Shown in pieces: positions 1 through 5,854 of a stretch of 12,166 nt of DNA; within the stretch, counting starts at the first letter, position 1, and every line of letters starts with the position of its first letter. The notes below the pieces were generated by a model. The model made no database searches. It was not told the origin of the DNA and was given only the letters and a program-made list of their open reading frames with translations. The position numbers and the translations under genes are program-made. Origin of the DNA: UBA685 sp002299005 (GTDB taxonomy: Bacteria > Pseudomonadota > Alphaproteobacteria > Puniceispirillales > Puniceispirillaceae); assembly GCA_963966775.1 (NCBI GenBank), contig CAXAAH010000044.1, positions 1 through 12,166 on the forward strand. Direction: 5' to 3'.

Positions 1-3
1 GGT

Positions 4-79
4 TGGTGGAGCCAGACGGGATCGAACCGACGACCTCATGCTTGCAAAGCACGCGCTCTCCCAGCTGAGCTATGGCCCC
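4..79 (-). tRNA. tRNA-Ala (anticodon UGC), CCA end encoded
   Basis: Read on the minus strand, the segment folds as a 76-nt tRNA. The 7-bp acceptor stem is GGGGCCA against TGGCTCC with one G-U pair. The D arm is GCTC/GAGC. The anticodon stem is CGTGC/GCATG around the loop TTTGCAA, which gives anticodon TGC (alanine). The T loop is TTCGATC, and the gene ends in an encoded CCA at 4-6. The T stem GTCGG/CCGTC has a T-T mismatch at its second pair; as I recall, this is usual in alphaproteobacterial tRNA-Ala. No tRNA-Ile lies on its 5' side, where an rRNA operon would normally carry one, so this looks like a separate tRNA gene. What lies beyond its 3' end is outside the window. Confidence 0.97.
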
Positions 80-123
80 ACGACCTGTGTTACCGCCACG
101 CCCTTAGGCACTTTGGTGATGGT

Positions 124-152
124 GTTATTCAACATCTGCTCTCAATGGTCAA
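124..152 (-). promoter_or_regulatory. Likely sigma-70 promoter of the tRNA-Ala gene
   Basis: On the minus strand a TTGACC -35 box (147-152) is followed, after exactly 17 bases, by AATAAC (124-129). That would start transcription near 117 and give a 5' leader of about 40 nt before the tRNA. The 50 bases upstream of the -35 box (about 153-200) are rich in A and T tracts, as in the UP elements of strong stable-RNA promoters. The -10 box is a modest match, so the exact start is an inference. Confidence 0.5.
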
Positions 153-184
153 GTGTTTTTTATTAAGAAAATACGCAAAAAAGT

Positions 185-223
185 GAATTTACAAAAAAGT
201 GAGCGTCAAACCTCGTTTGACGC
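185..223 (-). terminator. Rho-independent terminator of alanine dehydrogenase
   Basis: A perfect 9-bp stem, GCGTCAAAC (203-211) and GTTTGACGC (215-223), closes a 3-nt loop. Reading in the direction of the ald gene it is followed by CTCAC and a run of six T, with a second T6 run 16 bases further on. It lies 45 bases beyond the ald stop codon. It separates ald from the tRNA gene, which is transcribed in the same direction. Confidence 0.85.
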
Positions 224-267
224 CCCCATAAATAGGCATAATAGCGTGCGATAAGCCGCTTTTTGCT

Positions 268-1362
268 TTAGGCAGACGGGTTCTCACCAAGCGCGTCAAT
301 AACCGCCTGATAGCGAATCTTACCGCCAGAGACATTGAGGCCATTGGCAAGGTGCGGATTATCATCCAGCGCCGCAACACCCTTATCAGCCAAAGCGATT
401 GTAAAGGGCAAAGTGGCGTTATTTAGCGCTTCAGATGATGTACGCGGCACGGCGCCCGGCATATTGGCGACACAATAATGCACAATGCCATCAACAACAT
501 AGGTTGGCTCATCATGGGTGGTTGCCTTTGAGGTCTCGAAACAGCCCCCTTGGTCAATCGCCACATCTACAAGCACAGAGCCAGGCTTCATCTTTGAGAG
601 CATCTCTTTTGTGACAAGACGCGGCGCAGACGCACCAGGTACAAGCACCGCACCCACGACCATATCGGCATTACAAACTGCCTCTTCAAGCACAGACGCG
701 CTTGAATAGCGTGTTGTGACAGACGCGCCAAAAATATCTGACAAATAGCGCAGACGCGGCAAAGACATATCAAGAATCGTTACCTTTGCGCCCATACCAA
801 CAGCCATCTTTGCGGCATTCACACCAACAACGCCGCCACCAATAATCACGACGCTTGCAGGCTCAGTGCCAGGGACGCCAGAGATAAGCACACCGCGGCC
901 ACCCGCATTTGCCTTCAGATGTGCGGCGCCTTCAATGGCTGACAGGCGGCCGGCAACCTCTGACATCGGTGCCAATAGAGGCAGGCCACCAGCGGCATCT
1001 GTGATTGTCTCATAGGCAATCGCTGTACAGCCAGACTCCATCAGCCCGCGTGTTTGCGCCGCATCGGCGGCTAGGTGCAGATATGTGAAAAGAATATGAT
1101 CTTGTGTTAGCTGAACCCATTCAGATGGCTGAGGCTCTTTCACCTTCACAATCATTTTTGCGCCGGCAAAGACAGATTGCGCATCTGGCATAATCTTGGC
1201 ACCAGCGGCTTCATAATCAGCGTCCGATGCGCCAATGCCCTGCCCTGCTTTTGTTTCGACAATCACCTCATGGCCGCGACGCACCAATTCGGAGACCGAA
1301 GATGGCACAAGACCGACACGTGATTCTTTGACTTTGATTTCTTTAGGAACACCAATGATCAT
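268..1362 (-). CDS. ald: Alanine dehydrogenase (NAD-dependent)
   Basis: Catalyses the reversible oxidative deamination of L-alanine to pyruvate and ammonia with NAD+, in the cytoplasm; it feeds alanine into central carbon metabolism. The 364 residues match the family length (about 370). The N-terminal substrate half contains R15, K75 (KVKEP) and H96 (YLHLAAD), the expected pyruvate-binding and catalytic residues. The Rossmann half carries GGGVVG at 175-180, with D198 at the end of the second strand, which fits preference for NAD over NADP. D270 in AIDQGG and the NMPGAVPRTS segment (300-309) complete the active site. The ATG at 1360-1362 has an AGGGG ribosome binding site 9 bases upstream. The gene is divergent from an AsnC/Lrp regulator, a pairing known for ald genes, and it ends at a strong terminator. 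The assignment is firm. Confidence 0.97.
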   Translation of the reverse strand: MIIGVPKEIKVKESRVGLVPSSVSELVRRGHEVIVETKAGQGIGASDADYEAAGAKIMPDAQSVFAGAKMIVKVKEPQPSEWVQLTQDHILFTYLHLAADAAQTRGLMESGCTAIAYETITDAAGGLPLLAPMSEVAGRLSAIEGAAHLKANAGGRGVLISGVPGTEPASVVIIGGGVVGVNAAKMAVGMGAKVTILDMSLPRLRYLSDIFGASVTTRYSSASVLEEAVCNADMVVGAVLVPGASAPRLVTKEMLSKMKPGSVLVDVAIDQGGCFETSKATTHDEPTYVVDGIVHYCVANMPGAVPRTSSEALNNATLPFTIALADKGVAALDDNPHLANGLNVSGGKIRYQAVIDALGENPSA

Positions 1363-1429
1363 AACACTAACCCCTTGTTTAAAACCGCCTACAGCCTATT
1401 TTTTCAGCATGCGGTGGTGAGATGTTTCA

Positions 1430-1468
1430 TTTTCATAGACCCCGCCATAAGACGGGTGATAATGAAAA
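1430..1468. repeat. Nested inverted repeat in the ald control region
   Basis: TTTTCAT (1430-1436) is mirrored by ATGAAAA (1462-1468), and inside these CCCG (1441-1444) is mirrored by CGGG (1453-1456). It is on the ald side of the divergent region, within the likely 5' leader or promoter of ald. It could be a second regulator site or a leader hairpin. No T run follows on either strand, so it is not a normal terminator. Confidence 0.35.
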
Positions 1469-1486
1469 CACTATAATAAGAGACCG

Positions 1487-1499
1487 ACAGAATTTCTGT
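1487..1499. promoter_or_regulatory. Candidate AsnC/Lrp-type operator palindrome
   Basis: ACAGAA, one T, then TTCTGT form a perfect 13-bp palindrome near the middle of the divergent region. The CAG...CTG ends around an AT core resemble the Lrp-family recognition style (YAG-AT core-CTR), though the core is shorter than the 15-bp E. coli Lrp consensus. The link to the neighbouring regulator comes from position and symmetry only. Confidence 0.45.
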
Positions 1500-1564
1500 G
1501 CTTTGTGCAGATAAAATAAAAATTTTATCAAATATTATTCTAATAAATTAGATTATTTTCGCAC

Positions 1565-1592
1565 TTTGTAATAGTATTAGTAATAATATAAG
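1565..1592 (+). promoter_or_regulatory. Possible promoter of the Lrp-type regulator
   Basis: TTTGTA (1565-1570) and TATAAG (1587-1592) are separated by 16 bases and sit 27 bases before the regulator's ATG. The surrounding sequence is so AT-rich that chance matches are common, so this is only a candidate. Confidence 0.3.
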
Positions 1593-1618
1593 AATTGTAA
1601 TCGATAAAAGAGGGTAAT

Positions 1619-2077
1619 ATGGACAGAATCGACCGCATGATACTATCAGCGTTGCAAGACAATGCCCGTATTTCCAATATCGAGCTTGCGCAAGAGGTCG
1701 GATTATCACCATCTGCCTGCCTGCGCCGTGTCTCTTTGCTTGAAAAATCTGCGGTTATTCAAGGCTATCACGCTGATTTGAGCCTTGAGAAATTGGGGCA
1801 CACAGTTGTGGTGCTTGTCCATATTACGTTGCATGGGCAATCAGCCGAGATGATGGCGGAATTTGAGCAAGCGGTGCAAGCGATACCGCAAGTTTTGGCG
1901 TGCTTCTTGGTCGCTGGTGAGAATGACTATTTGTTGCGCGTTGCCGCCCAGTCAGTGGGCGATTTTGGCAGAATTCACTCAGAGCTCTTATCATCCTTGC
2001 CGCATGTCTTGCGCATGGAATCAAATTTTGTGATGCGCACCGTTATGAATCGCGGCCTGAATGCGGAAGATATTTAA
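1619..2077 (+). CDS. Lrp/AsnC-family transcriptional regulator, probable regulator of ald
   Basis: A 152-residue DNA-binding regulator of normal family length. The N-terminal helix-turn-helix spans about residues 3-52: the conserved start DRIDRMILSALQDNAR, then ELAQEVGLSPSACLRRV as the recognition unit. A beta-strand effector and oligomerisation (RAM) domain follows, about 62-142, with the GENDYLL motif (100-106) that lines the amino-acid effector pocket in this family. The ATG is preceded by GAGGG, 4 bases upstream. Its divergence from alanine dehydrogenase suggests that it senses alanine or a similar amino acid and controls ald, and probably itself. Known ald regulators such as AldR belong to this family, but the effector here is inferred. 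The gene converges on the SelO gene with only 9 bases between the stops and no terminator in the gap. Confidence 0.93.
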   Translation: MDRIDRMILSALQDNARISNIELAQEVGLSPSACLRRVSLLEKSAVIQGYHADLSLEKLGHTVVVLVHITLHGQSAEMMAEFEQAVQAIPQVLACFLVAGENDYLLRVAAQSVGDFGRIHSELLSSLPHVLRMESNFVMRTVMNRGLNAEDI

Positions 2078-2078
2078 G

Positions 2079-2134
2079 CCTCATATTTACCCCTCATAGC
2101 GCGCGCCCCCATAGCGCACCCCCTCATAGCGTGC
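2079..2134 (-). repeat. 15-bp tandem repeat at the 3' end of selO
   Basis: Three in-frame 15-bp units (2120-2134, 2105-2119, 2090-2104) encode ARYEG, VRYGG and ARYEG directly before the stop. A degenerate fourth copy of the TATGAGG core (2079-2085) runs past the stop codon. The repeat reaches into the 9-base gap to the convergent regulator gene, so copy-number change would alter the SelO tail. Confidence 0.75.
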
Positions 2135-3499
2135 CAAGGCATCACCATATTGGCGGATATGCGCCAATTTAGCGTCAAATGCTGACCAATCATCCTCTGC
2201 GGCTATCGGCGCCCATAGCGCTTCCACCTCATCAATCACAAGGCTCGCGGCCTTGCCTGCCTCAAAATAGGCGTGGTCGCGCGGCAAATGATCATCCCCG
2301 CGCATGTCGTCAAGCACCGCAAAATAAGGGGCAAAGGCGGCAGTCTGATAAAGCGGCTTATCTGGCACCACGCCGCCATAGAGGTCAAAGAACATCTCAT
2401 CAAACCCGCATTGTGTCTCACGCGCCGCTTTTAATAGCGCATTCATCATCGGCACGCCCTTATCCCCCTTAAGGCCAAGACGGCGCATCATCACGGCCAC
2501 CATCGCCTCTTCCATATCGGCAAAAAACGGGTGCAAGGCGCTTTCAAGCGCTTCCTTGCCAATCTGCTCGACAAAGCAATCAGCAAAGCGGCACAGCGCC
2601 CATAGGGCAGCATCAGGTTGCCTGCCATAGGCATAGCGGCCTTGATTGTCAAAATAGGCGGCGGTGAAGTTGGGGTCTAAATGTGGCAAAAAGCGCCATG
2701 GGCCATAATCAAATGATTCGCCTGTGATATTGAAATTATCGGTATTCAGCACCCCATGCACGAAACCAGCGGCCATCCAGCCACCTGCCATACGCGCCAC
2801 CCGTTTGGCCAAAGCTAATAAAAGCGCGGGAATAAGCGTCTCGATAGGCGCTTCTGGGTCAATTTCTGGGTAATAATGACGCACAACATAGCGCGCAAGA
2901 CGCTCATTCGCGGCGGGATTTTTAAGATAGAGGTGACGCTGGAAACTGCCAATGCGGATATGGCTATGCGATAGGCGCACCATCACAGCTGACCTTGTGG
3001 GCGATGGCTCATCATGGCGTTCAAGCGCACGCCCTGTCTCAATCACAGAGAAGGTTTGCGAGCTATTCACGCCCAAAGCACAGAGCATTTCAGTTGCCAA
3101 GATTTCACGAACCGCGCCTTTGAGCGTCAAACAGCCATCACCTTGGCGTGAAAAAGGGGTTTGCCCGCTTCCCTTGGTGCCTAAATCCAACAGGCGGCCT
3201 GTGTCTTTTTCGTGCAATTGGGCAAATAGAAACCCGCGCCCATCCCCGATATCAGGGTTATAGTGACCGAATTGATGCCCGTGATAGGCCAAGGCAAGCG
3301 GCTTTTGAAAACTCTCATCAAATGGTTTGAAATGACCAAAATGCTGGCACCATGCCTCATCTGAGAGCGCCTCAAGCCCAACCGTTTTGGCGGCACCTTG
3401 ATTGCGATAGCGCAAAATGGCTTTCGGGATAGCGGCAGGGGCGACTGGCACAAAAAAATCATCCCCTAATTCAGCATGTGTCGTAACAAAATCGGCCAT
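2087..3499 (-). CDS. selO: SelO-family protein adenylyltransferase (YdiU/UPF0061)
   Basis: Pseudokinase-fold enzyme that binds ATP in an inverted pose and transfers AMP to Ser, Thr or Tyr of target proteins; family work links it to oxidative stress. At 470 residues it is close to the usual 470-490. The family block YHGHQFGHYNP is at 72-82, and the nucleotide-binding segment TKGSGQTPFSRQGDG, with K109, is at 108-122. The catalytic block around D254, N255 and D264 keeps the exact spacing of the known base, Asn and metal-binding Asp. Family hallmarks also appear in HGVLNTDNFNITG. There are two oddities. The C-terminal cysteine of E. coli SelO is absent, and its disulfide partner position is Ala280. 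The last 15 residues are three copies of (A/V)RY(E/G)G. The C-terminal region (from about 415) resembles what I recall of a short alphaproteobacterial SelO clade. The start ATG has a weak GGTG site. Confidence 0.93.
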   Translation of the reverse strand: MADFVTTHAELGDDFFVPVAPAAIPKAILRYRNQGAAKTVGLEALSDEAWCQHFGHFKPFDESFQKPLALAYHGHQFGHYNPDIGDGRGFLFAQLHEKDTGRLLDLGTKGSGQTPFSRQGDGCLTLKGAVREILATEMLCALGVNSSQTFSVIETGRALERHDEPSPTRSAVMVRLSHSHIRIGSFQRHLYLKNPAANERLARYVVRHYYPEIDPEAPIETLIPALLLALAKRVARMAGGWMAAGFVHGVLNTDNFNITGESFDYGPWRFLPHLDPNFTAAYFDNQGRYAYGRQPDAALWALCRFADCFVEQIGKEALESALHPFFADMEEAMVAVMMRRLGLKGDKGVPMMNALLKAARETQCGFDEMFFDLYGGVVPDKPLYQTAAFAPYFAVLDDMRGDDHLPRDHAYFEAGKAASLVIDEVEALWAPIAAEDDWSAFDAKLAHIRQYGDALARYEGVRYGGARYEG

Positions 3500-3613
3500 A
3501 TTTCACCATCATTTTCAGAACATTTAAGGGAATCAACAAGCGTTTGACGCTAATGCGACGCGCAAGACGCAAATGCGCTAGACACCCTTTCACGATAGAT
3601 TTATCCCGAAATT

Positions 3614-3643
3614 AAGCAATATCAATAATGAAGCAATATCAAT
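3614..3643 (+). repeat. Two direct 13-bp repeats, candidate regulator binding site
   Basis: AAGCAATATCAAT occurs at 3614-3626 and again, identical, at 3631-3643, a period of 17 bases. The pair lies 50-80 bases upstream of the oxygenase ATG, where a regulator could act. Its exactness argues against chance, but no family of regulator is recognised. Confidence 0.6.
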
Positions 3644-3648
3644 TCTGC

Positions 3649-3671
3649 GCAGGCGTGAAAATAGCGCCTGC
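3649..3671. repeat. Inverted repeat in the 5' leader of the oxygenase gene
   Basis: GCAGGCG (3649-3655) and CGCCTGC (3665-3671) form a perfect 7-bp inverted repeat with a 9-base loop. It ends 6 bases before the AAGAGG ribosome binding site of the oxygenase. It could be an operator or a leader hairpin that affects translation. There is no T run for a terminator. Confidence 0.5.
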
Positions 3672-3693
3672 CATCTGATAAGAGGTTTTTGCC

Positions 3694-4854
3694 ATGACAC
3701 AACCACCCGCTTTGACAGATGCTCTGCGCCACGTGCTACAACCTATTGACGAGGCACGCGGCTTGCCCAATGACGCATATATTGATGATGAGTATTTCAG
3801 GTCAGAAAAACAGGCCCTATTCGCAGATAATTGGTTTGCCATCGGCTTTGGCAAGGATGTGCCTCAGCCGGGTTGTGTTATGCCGATTGATTTCATGGAT
3901 ATCCCTTTTTTGATAACGCGCAACCGTGATGGTGCGGTGAATGTCTTTCAAAATGTGTGCCGCCATAGAGGGATGAAGCTTGTCCAAGAGAAAAAGCGCC
4001 TCAAGGGCCCTATCACCTGCCCTTATCATGCGTGGGCCTATGATTTAGATGGCCAATTGCGCGCAACCCCGCATGCTGGCGGCCCTGATATTCACCAGCA
4101 TGAATCAGTCCCCTGTGATGAGCTTCCTTTGAATAAGGTGCGCTCTTTTCTATGGCGTGATGTTGTCTATGTGACATTGAATGACAAGGCGCCTGAATTT
4201 GAGGTTTATGCCGGCGATTTGATGGCACGGTGGGCAGAGTTTGAACAGCCAATCTATACAGGCGGCGATGATAGCAGCTTTACCCTAGACCTTGCCTGCA
4301 ATTGGAAATTAGGCGTTGAGAATTTCTGTGAGGCCTATCACCTGCCCTCTATTCATCCCGATTTGAATTCCTATTCTCGGCTACAAGATCACTACAATAT
4401 TATTGACCATGATGGCTATGCTGGCCAAGGGTCGGACGTCTATGACCCGCAGATTGCTGATGATGGCAGGCAATTCCCGTCTTTTGCCAATCTCTCAGCC
4501 AAATGGGATAAGGGCGCTGAATATTGCGCGTTTTTCCCGAATGTCTTGCTAGGCGTTCATCATGACCATGCTTATGCGATTATCCTAACGCCGGCAGGCC
4601 CATCGCGCACAATTGAGCGCATTGAGCTTTATTATGCGGCAGAAGATGCGGCGCATGAGGCCTATGCCGATATGCGGGCCGTTAATACAGCGATGTGGAA
4701 AAAAATCTTTGAAGAAGATATTGAAGTCGTCGAAGGCATGCAATCAGGGCGCCATGCACCGCTTTATGATGGCGGCAAATTCTCTAGTATCATGGATACG
4801 CCGACACATCATTTCCATAAATGGGTGGCCAATGGGATGCTTCGCTCAACTTAG
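3694..4854 (+). CDS. Rieske non-haem iron oxygenase, alpha subunit (ring-hydroxylating / quaternary-amine monooxygenase type)
   Basis: A 386-residue oxygenase component. The N-terminal Rieske domain binds a 2Fe-2S cluster through C89, H91 (CRHRG) and C109, H112 (CPYH). The C-terminal catalytic domain binds mononuclear iron through H216 and H221 (EAYHLPSIH), probably with D342 in the EEDIEVVEGMQ segment. The bridging residue between the two iron centres, three before the first histidine, is Glu213 rather than the Asp of naphthalene dioxygenase. Carnitine and related quaternary-amine oxygenases carry Glu at this place, so a non-aromatic substrate is possible, but the substrate cannot be read from the sequence. 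No reductase, ferredoxin or beta subunit gene is next to it, so electron transfer must come from elsewhere. The ATG has an AAGAGG site 8 bases upstream. The gene converges on the ParA-like gene with 31 bases between and no clear terminator. Confidence 0.9.
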   Translation: MTQPPALTDALRHVLQPIDEARGLPNDAYIDDEYFRSEKQALFADNWFAIGFGKDVPQPGCVMPIDFMDIPFLITRNRDGAVNVFQNVCRHRGMKLVQEKKRLKGPITCPYHAWAYDLDGQLRATPHAGGPDIHQHESVPCDELPLNKVRSFLWRDVVYVTLNDKAPEFEVYAGDLMARWAEFEQPIYTGGDDSSFTLDLACNWKLGVENFCEAYHLPSIHPDLNSYSRLQDHYNIIDHDGYAGQGSDVYDPQIADDGRQFPSFANLSAKWDKGAEYCAFFPNVLLGVHHDHAYAIILTPAGPSRTIERIELYYAAEDAAHEAYADMRAVNTAMWKKIFEEDIEVVEGMQSGRHAPLYDGGKFSSIMDTPTHHFHKWVANGMLRST

Positions 4855-4885
4855 ACGGCGCATAGACCATCAGACAGGCGCCTCG

Positions 4886-5587
4886 CTAGCTATAATACTC
4901 ATCTAGCTTGCCAGAGAGCACATAATTCACGATGAAATCACCAAGCCTTGATAGCTCATCATGAAACCTTGTGCCCTCAACGCCCTTCATGCCGGTAAAA
5001 TCCACCGCTTGCGAGCGCACAATCGATAAATCTGATACAGGCGGTGCGAGCACGATATTCATATCGCCAATCGCCTCACTCAGCACACTCAGATTGCGCT
5101 GTTGCGGTGAAATACGGTTTGGCACAACGATCACATGAGGCGTGGCAACATTATTCGCCTCTTTGCGTTCATTTAATTCAGTCACAAAATCAATCGTCGG
5201 CCGCAAATCAGCCCATGATAAAGATGTCGGGACAAGCACGCATTTACTCAACATCACAAGTTGCCAGATATTGCCCAGTGCCCCGCCGGCTGTATCCACC
5301 ATAGTCAAGGTGTTATCATCAGAGATAAGCCGCCGATAAACGCCATCAAGCGTCACCGCATTTACCCCATCATACCTGTCACCAATAGGAATATGACGGA
5401 CTAAATCAACCGATGTTGAGCTGCCAAGCAGTTCAACGGCAGAGCCTTGCGGATCAGCGTCGAGTAAACACACCTTTGTATCTGCGTGATTTGACTTAAA
5501 ATAATCTGTCAGAAAGGCCGTTAATGTTGATTTACCAACACCGCCCTTCATATTGGCTAGAAAAATGCCTTGTCCACCAATTTGCAA
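4886..5587 (-). CDS. ParA/MinD-superfamily ATPase, orphan (no parB next to it)
   Basis: A 233-residue deviant-Walker ATPase. The Walker A motif KGGVGKST is at 14-21, with signature K14 and catalytic K19. The switch-I-like LLDADPQGS segment is at 41-49 and the Walker B end MVDTAGG at 96-102. Such proteins dimerise on ATP and position chromosomes, plasmids or cell-envelope complexes by binding DNA nonspecifically. The start is TTG (5585-5587). It is preceded at 8 bases by GGAGG (5596-5600 on the other strand), and the next ATG falls inside Walker A, so TTG is well supported. There is no parB, no parS-like palindrome and no replication gene nearby. A role in cargo positioning is as likely as DNA partition; the cargo is unknown. 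A 14-bp imperfect hairpin lies in its upstream region. Confidence 0.88.
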   Translation of the reverse strand: MQIGGQGIFLANMKGGVGKSTLTAFLTDYFKSNHADTKVCLLDADPQGSAVELLGSSTSVDLVRHIPIGDRYDGVNAVTLDGVYRRLISDDNTLTMVDTAGGALGNIWQLVMLSKCVLVPTSLSWADLRPTIDFVTELNERKEANNVATPHVIVVPNRISPQQRNLSVLSEAIGDMNIVLAPPVSDLSIVRSQAVDFTGMKGVEGTRFHDELSRLGDFIVNYVLSGKLDEYYS

Positions 5588-5600
5588 AAGACCGTCCTCC
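5585..5600 (-). promoter_or_regulatory. Strong ribosome binding site fixing a TTG start
   Basis: On the minus strand GGAGG stands 8 bases before TTG, the first codon of the ParA-like protein. No ATG or GTG occurs between it and the ATP-binding loop, so the site decides the start. A strong site with a weak start codon is a common way to hold expression at a low, steady level. Confidence 0.75.
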
Positions 5601-5623
5601 CAAACGTTCTAGCCAATGATGCG

Positions 5624-5658
5624 CTATGAGACGGCTTTTGATAAGCCATGTTTCATAG
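5624..5658. repeat. Imperfect 14-bp hairpin upstream of the ParA-like gene
   Basis: CTATGAGAC then GGCTT (5624-5637) pair with AAGCC, AT bulge, GTTTCATAG (5643-5658). Fourteen pairs form (one G-T) with a 2-base bulge and a 5-base loop. No T run follows on either strand, so it is not an ordinary terminator. It lies 37 bases upstream of the TTG start and may be in the 5' leader of the ParA-like gene. Confidence 0.6.
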
Positions 5659-5724
5659 GGCGCCACCTATTCCCGAGATTATATAGTGCAATCCGCCTAA
5701 AGACTACACATTCTTAAAGAGGGG

Positions 5725-5751
5725 GTGACACTTACCAAGCTTTTGTATAAT
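5725..5751 (+). promoter_or_regulatory. Possible promoter of the mla-like operon
   Basis: GTGACA (5725-5730) and a perfect TATAAT (5746-5751) are separated by 15 bases, which is short for sigma-70. Transcription would begin near 5758 and give a leader of about 100 nt before mlaE. The rest of the 267-bp spacer (5588-5854) contains the hairpin described above and no credible gene. Confidence 0.4.
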
Positions 5752-5854
5752 TTAAAGCCAGATTGCGTCCTTTGCGTCTATTATTATGCAAGTAACGATA
5801 TAAGTGTGGCACCATGGCTATGTTGCGCCATTGGTCCAAGTGAGAGTGAAATAA

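Larger units (their letters stand above)
1363..1618. promoter_or_regulatory. AT-rich divergent control region between ald and the Lrp-type regulator
   Basis: This 256-bp space holds no credible gene. The half nearer the regulator is very AT-rich. It holds a perfect 6+1+6 palindrome (1487-1499), a nested inverted repeat (1430-1468), and candidate promoter elements for the regulator (TTTGTA at 1565-1570, TATAAG at 1587-1592, 16-base spacer). I see no convincing -35/-10 pair for ald. Such a gene might depend on activation by the adjacent regulator; that is inference. Confidence 0.6.
3500..3693. promoter_or_regulatory. Divergent spacer between selO and the Rieske oxygenase gene
   Basis: This 194-bp space must hold the promoters of both divergent genes. 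I cannot pick a convincing -35/-10 pair for either. A TTGACG hexamer (3544-3549) has no matching -10 box at the right distance. It does contain a 13-bp direct repeat and a 7-bp inverted repeat, both described separately, close to the oxygenase start. Confidence 0.4.

Noticed and set aside
2952..3263. A 103-residue open frame on the plus strand opposite selO.
   Set aside because: It lies over the most conserved SelO blocks and has no start signal, so it is a shadow frame.
4857..4882. GGCGC and GCGCC inverted arms between the oxygenase and ParA-like genes.
   Set aside because: Only five pairs around a 16-base loop and no T run, too weak for a terminator.
5814..5843. A nine-codon leader reading frame (MAMLRHWSK) just before mlaE, with a stop 11 bases before its ATG.
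   Set aside because: It has no good ribosome binding site, no run of a regulatory amino acid and no attenuator-like structures, so it is probably chance.
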